Source: an uncultured Ilumatobacter sp.
GTDB lineage: Bacteria > Actinomycetota > Acidimicrobiia > Acidimicrobiales > Ilumatobacteraceae
DNA: 7,611 nt
Reading direction: 5' to 3'
NCBI GenBank assembly: GCA_938049325.1
Contig: CALICC010000138.1
Span: 1 to 7,611 of the forward strand
Shown here piece after piece: positions 5,561 to 7,611 of this stretch. The notes beneath the pieces are model-generated. The model was not told where the DNA came from and did not search any database. It saw only the letters and a list, made by a program, of their open reading frames with translations. A program made the translations under genes and the position numbers. Position 1 is the first letter of the stretch. Each line of letters opens with the position of its first letter.

Positions 5561-6811
5561 GTGCCAGCGTTCCAGACCAGTCCCGGTATGCGGGACATCC
5601 TTCCGCCCGAGACTGCTCGCTGGCGCCGGCTCAATGCGGTATTCGCCGACGTCGTTTCGGCAGCGGGCTACGGCCAGGTGATCACTCCGTTGATCGAAGA
5701 CGTCGGCGTGTTCACTCGCATCGGCGAGGCGACCGACGTGGTCACCAAGGAGCTCTATGCGTTCGAGGATCGCGGTGGACGCCACGTGTCGCTGCGCCCC
5801 GAATTGACCGCCAGCGTCTGTCGAGCGTTCGCTCAGCACCGGCCGGCTGCGCTGCCGTGGAAGGTTTGGTACACCGGCCCGAACTTCCGTCAGGAGAAGG
5901 CGCAGCGCGGGCGCTACCGCCAATTCGACCAGGTCGGTGTCGAAGTGCTCGGAGTCGACGATGCACATCTCGACGTCGAAATCATCGCGTTGGCGGCTGA
6001 GTTCTACCAGCGGCTGGGTTTGACTCAGGTCACGCTCGTGCTCAACAGCCTCGGTGAGCCCGAGGATCGCGCGGCGTACGTCGCTGCGTTGGAGACCTAC
6101 TTCGCCGATGCTGATCTCAGCGAACAGAGCCAGACGACGCTTGCCAAGAACCCGTTGCGGGTGCTCGACTCGAAGCGGGAGCACGACGCCGTCGCGATCG
6201 AGGGAGCACCTCAGATCAGCGAGTTCTACTCCGATGACGCAGCGGCCCACTTCGCTGCGGTGCAGGCAGGGCTGAAGCGCCTCGGTATCGACTTCGTCGT
6301 GGAGCCCAAGCTCGTTCGCGGGCTCGACTACTACCGCCGGACGATCTTCGAGTTCCAGGGCGGCACACTCGATTCCGCCCAGAACGCGCTCGGCGGAGGC
6401 GGCCGCTACGACGGCCTCGTCGAAGCATTGGGTGGACCGGCAACTCCGGGCATCGGCTTCGCGCTCGGGGTCGATCGAACACTCTTGGCATGCGACGACG
6501 AAGGCGTGTTCGGTGACGTGACGCGCCCGCTCGACGTGTTCGTCGTTGACGTGGTCGGCGGTCAGGAAGCTGCGGTGCTCACTGCCGAGCTCCGCGCTGC
6601 CGGACTCTCTGCCGATCGGGGCTACGACAATCGCAGCATGAAGGCGCAGATGAAGCTCGCGAACCGTTCCGAAGCTCGATTCGCCGTCATCGTCGGCGCC
6701 GACGAACTCGCTGACGGCACCGTCGTCGTGCGCCCCATGGCGCGTGACGCCGGCGACCAGCAAACCATCCCCCGCACCGACCTGATTTCCCACCTGAAGG
6801 ACCGTTCATGA
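5561..6811 (+). CDS. hisS: Histidyl-tRNA synthetase
   Basis: HisRS joins histidine to tRNA-His in the cytoplasm. The 416-aa product is a normal-length class II enzyme. It opens PAFQTSPGMRDILPPE, the typical HisRS N-terminus. Motif 1 is around 37-52 (GYGQVITPLIEDVGVF). Motif 2 is at about 100-126 (WYTGPNFRQEKAQRGRYRQF). The HisRS-specific signatures RGLDYYRRTIFEF (253-265) and GGGGRYDGL (278-286) bind histidine. Motif 3 is GIGFALGVDRTLL (297-309). A C-terminal anticodon-binding domain follows from about 323. RPELTA (79-84) replaces the more common RPEGTA. The GTG at 5561 is chosen for the N-terminal fit; the frame stays open upstream to 5384, but that stretch overlaps rel and is not HisRS-like. 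A TTG at 5552 would add three residues. The stop overlaps the aspS start by ATGA. Confidence 0.97.
   Translation: MPAFQTSPGMRDILPPETARWRRLNAVFADVVSAAGYGQVITPLIEDVGVFTRIGEATDVVTKELYAFEDRGGRHVSLRPELTASVCRAFAQHRPAALPWKVWYTGPNFRQEKAQRGRYRQFDQVGVEVLGVDDAHLDVEIIALAAEFYQRLGLTQVTLVLNSLGEPEDRAAYVAALETYFADADLSEQSQTTLAKNPLRVLDSKREHDAVAIEGAPQISEFYSDDAAAHFAAVQAGLKRLGIDFVVEPKLVRGLDYYRRTIFEFQGGTLDSAQNALGGGGRYDGLVEALGGPATPGIGFALGVDRTLLACDDEGVFGDVTRPLDVFVVDVVGGQEAAVLTAELRAAGLSADRGYDNRSMKAQMKLANRSEARFAVIVGADELADGTVVVRPMARDAGDQQTIPRTDLISHLKDRS
6796..6801 (+). promoter_or_regulatory. Shine-Dalgarno sequence for aspS
   Basis: GAAGGA within the last hisS codons sits 6 nt before the ATG at 6808. It fixes that codon as the aspS start over the in-frame ATG at 6823, and it is one of only two good ribosome binding sites in the window. 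Confidence 0.7.
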
Positions 6812-7611
6812 GCTCCACATCCATGCGAACCCACCTGTGCGGCGACTTGCGCCCCGAGCACATCGGCCAGACCGTCAGCGTGTGCGGCTGGGTCGGTCGC
6901 CGCCGCGAACACGGCGAGCATCTGGCATTCGTCGACCTGCGTGACCACTCGGGCATCGTCCAGTGCGTCATCAACGACGATGTCGATGTGCGCAGCGAAT
7001 ACGTGCTGCGGATCACCGGCGTCGTGCGGGTGCGTCCGGAGGGAACCATCAACGACGGCTTGCCGACCGGTGGTGTCGAGATCGGCGACTGCGAGGTCGA
7101 GATCCTGCGCGTGGCCACGCCGCCGCCATTCCCGATCGACGCTCGCGCCGACGACGTCGACGAGAACATTCGCCTGCAGTACCGCTACCTCGACCTGCGC
7201 CGTGAGCGGATGCAGAAGAACATGCGTGTTCGTTCGGCCGTGAACGCTGCGGTGCGCAACTCGATGGACGCGCAGGGGTTCGTTGAGGTCGAGACGCCGA
7301 TGCTCGTGCCGTCGACCCCCGAAGGTGCTCGTGAGTTTCTGGTGCCGTCGCGCAAGGAGCCGGGGTCGTTCTACGCACTGCCGCAGTCACCGCAGCTGTT
7401 CAAGCAGTTGCTGATGGTCGGTGGCGTCGACCGCTACTACCAGATCGCGCGTTGCCTGCGCGACGAGGACCTGCGTGCCGATCGCCAGTACGAGTTCATG
7501 CAGCTCGACATGGAGATGAGCTTCGTTACTCAAGACGACGTGCTCGATGCTGTGTCGGAGTCGGTGCTGGCAGCGGCCGAAGCGGTGACGGGGGAGCGCC
7601 CGGCACCGATC
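6808..7611 (+). CDS. aspS: Aspartyl-tRNA synthetase, likely non-discriminating (3' partial)
   Basis: AspRS charges tRNA-Asp with aspartate. The first 268 residues are present. They cover an N-terminal OB-fold anticodon-binding domain (about 7-103, GWVGRRREHGEHLAFVDLRD at 27-46), the hinge (DENIRLQYRYLDLRRERM, 118-135), class II motif 1 (GFVEVETPMLVPSTPEGARE, 157-176) and motif 2 (RYYQIARCLRDEDLRADRQ, 209-227, then QLDMEMSF). The bacterial GAD insert and motif 3 lie beyond the window. His35 and Gly79 align with the positions that are Leu30 and Lys82 in the discriminating E. coli enzyme. His/Gly is the combination reported for non-discriminating enzymes such as that of Pseudomonas aeruginosa, which also charge tRNA-Asn for later amidation by GatCAB. 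It overlaps hisS by 4 nt, so the two synthetases are probably co-translated. Confidence 0.96.
   Translation, partial: MSSTSMRTHLCGDLRPEHIGQTVSVCGWVGRRREHGEHLAFVDLRDHSGIVQCVINDDVDVRSEYVLRITGVVRVRPEGTINDGLPTGGVEIGDCEVEILRVATPPPFPIDARADDVDENIRLQYRYLDLRRERMQKNMRVRSAVNAAVRNSMDAQGFVEVETPMLVPSTPEGAREFLVPSRKEPGSFYALPQSPQLFKQLLMVGGVDRYYQIARCLRDEDLRADRQYEFMQLDMEMSFVTQDDVLDAVSESVLAAAEAVTGERPAPI

Noticed and set aside
5468..6793. A 441-codon open frame on the minus strand opposite hisS
   Set aside because: It mirrors hisS almost exactly, has no domain or start signal, and is explained by codon bias of the sense gene.

Overview
The window is a compact, single-strand stretch of core genes from a high-GC actinobacterium. 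In order, all on the + strand: secD (5' end missing), secF, apt, rel (relA/spoT-type), hisS and aspS (3' end missing). The actinobacterial form of SecD (VDSYVVFFER in place of DANVLIFER), the secD-secF-apt-rel-hisS-aspS order and a Pro/Thr/Asp-rich extracytoplasmic insert suggest the class Acidimicrobiia, perhaps an Ilumatobacter-like lineage. The class-level guess is an inference from remembered sequence style, not from a database search.

Layout. 2-1486 encodes the C-terminal part of SecD, with a striking 12-unit pentapeptide repeat (299-478) in its extracytoplasmic P1 region. 1487-1535 is a 49-nt gap spanned by a possible 18-codon ORF (1483-1539). This ORF overlaps the secD stop and the secF start by ATGA at each end and carries the good GGAGG ribosome binding site that secF lacks. 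1536-2690 is secF. A 24-nt gap with a possible leaderless-type -10 box precedes apt (2715-3245). Rel (3252-5507) follows after 6 nt. A 53-nt gap with a plausible -35/-10 pair precedes hisS (5561-6811, GTG start). aspS (6808-7611) overlaps hisS by 4 nt and runs off the window. No gene-free stretch exceeds 60 bases, and I see no RNA genes, mobile elements, CRISPR arrays or convincing terminators.

How the genes fit together. SecD and SecF form the proton-motive-force-driven accessory complex of the SecYEG translocon. Apt salvages adenine to AMP. Rel is a bifunctional (p)ppGpp synthetase/hydrolase that senses uncharged tRNA on ribosomes. HisRS and AspRS charge tRNA. Purine salvage, the stringent-response enzyme and two aminoacyl-tRNA synthetases therefore sit in one transcription direction. 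AspRS carries residues associated with non-discriminating enzymes, so Asn-tRNA is probably made by the GatCAB amidotransferase route.

This is mostly an ordinary housekeeping region. The points that merit a second look are the secD-secF junction (mini-ORF plus a 13-bp direct repeat), the SecD pentad insert with flanking cysteines, the start-site signals of apt and hisS, and the AspRS specificity prediction.
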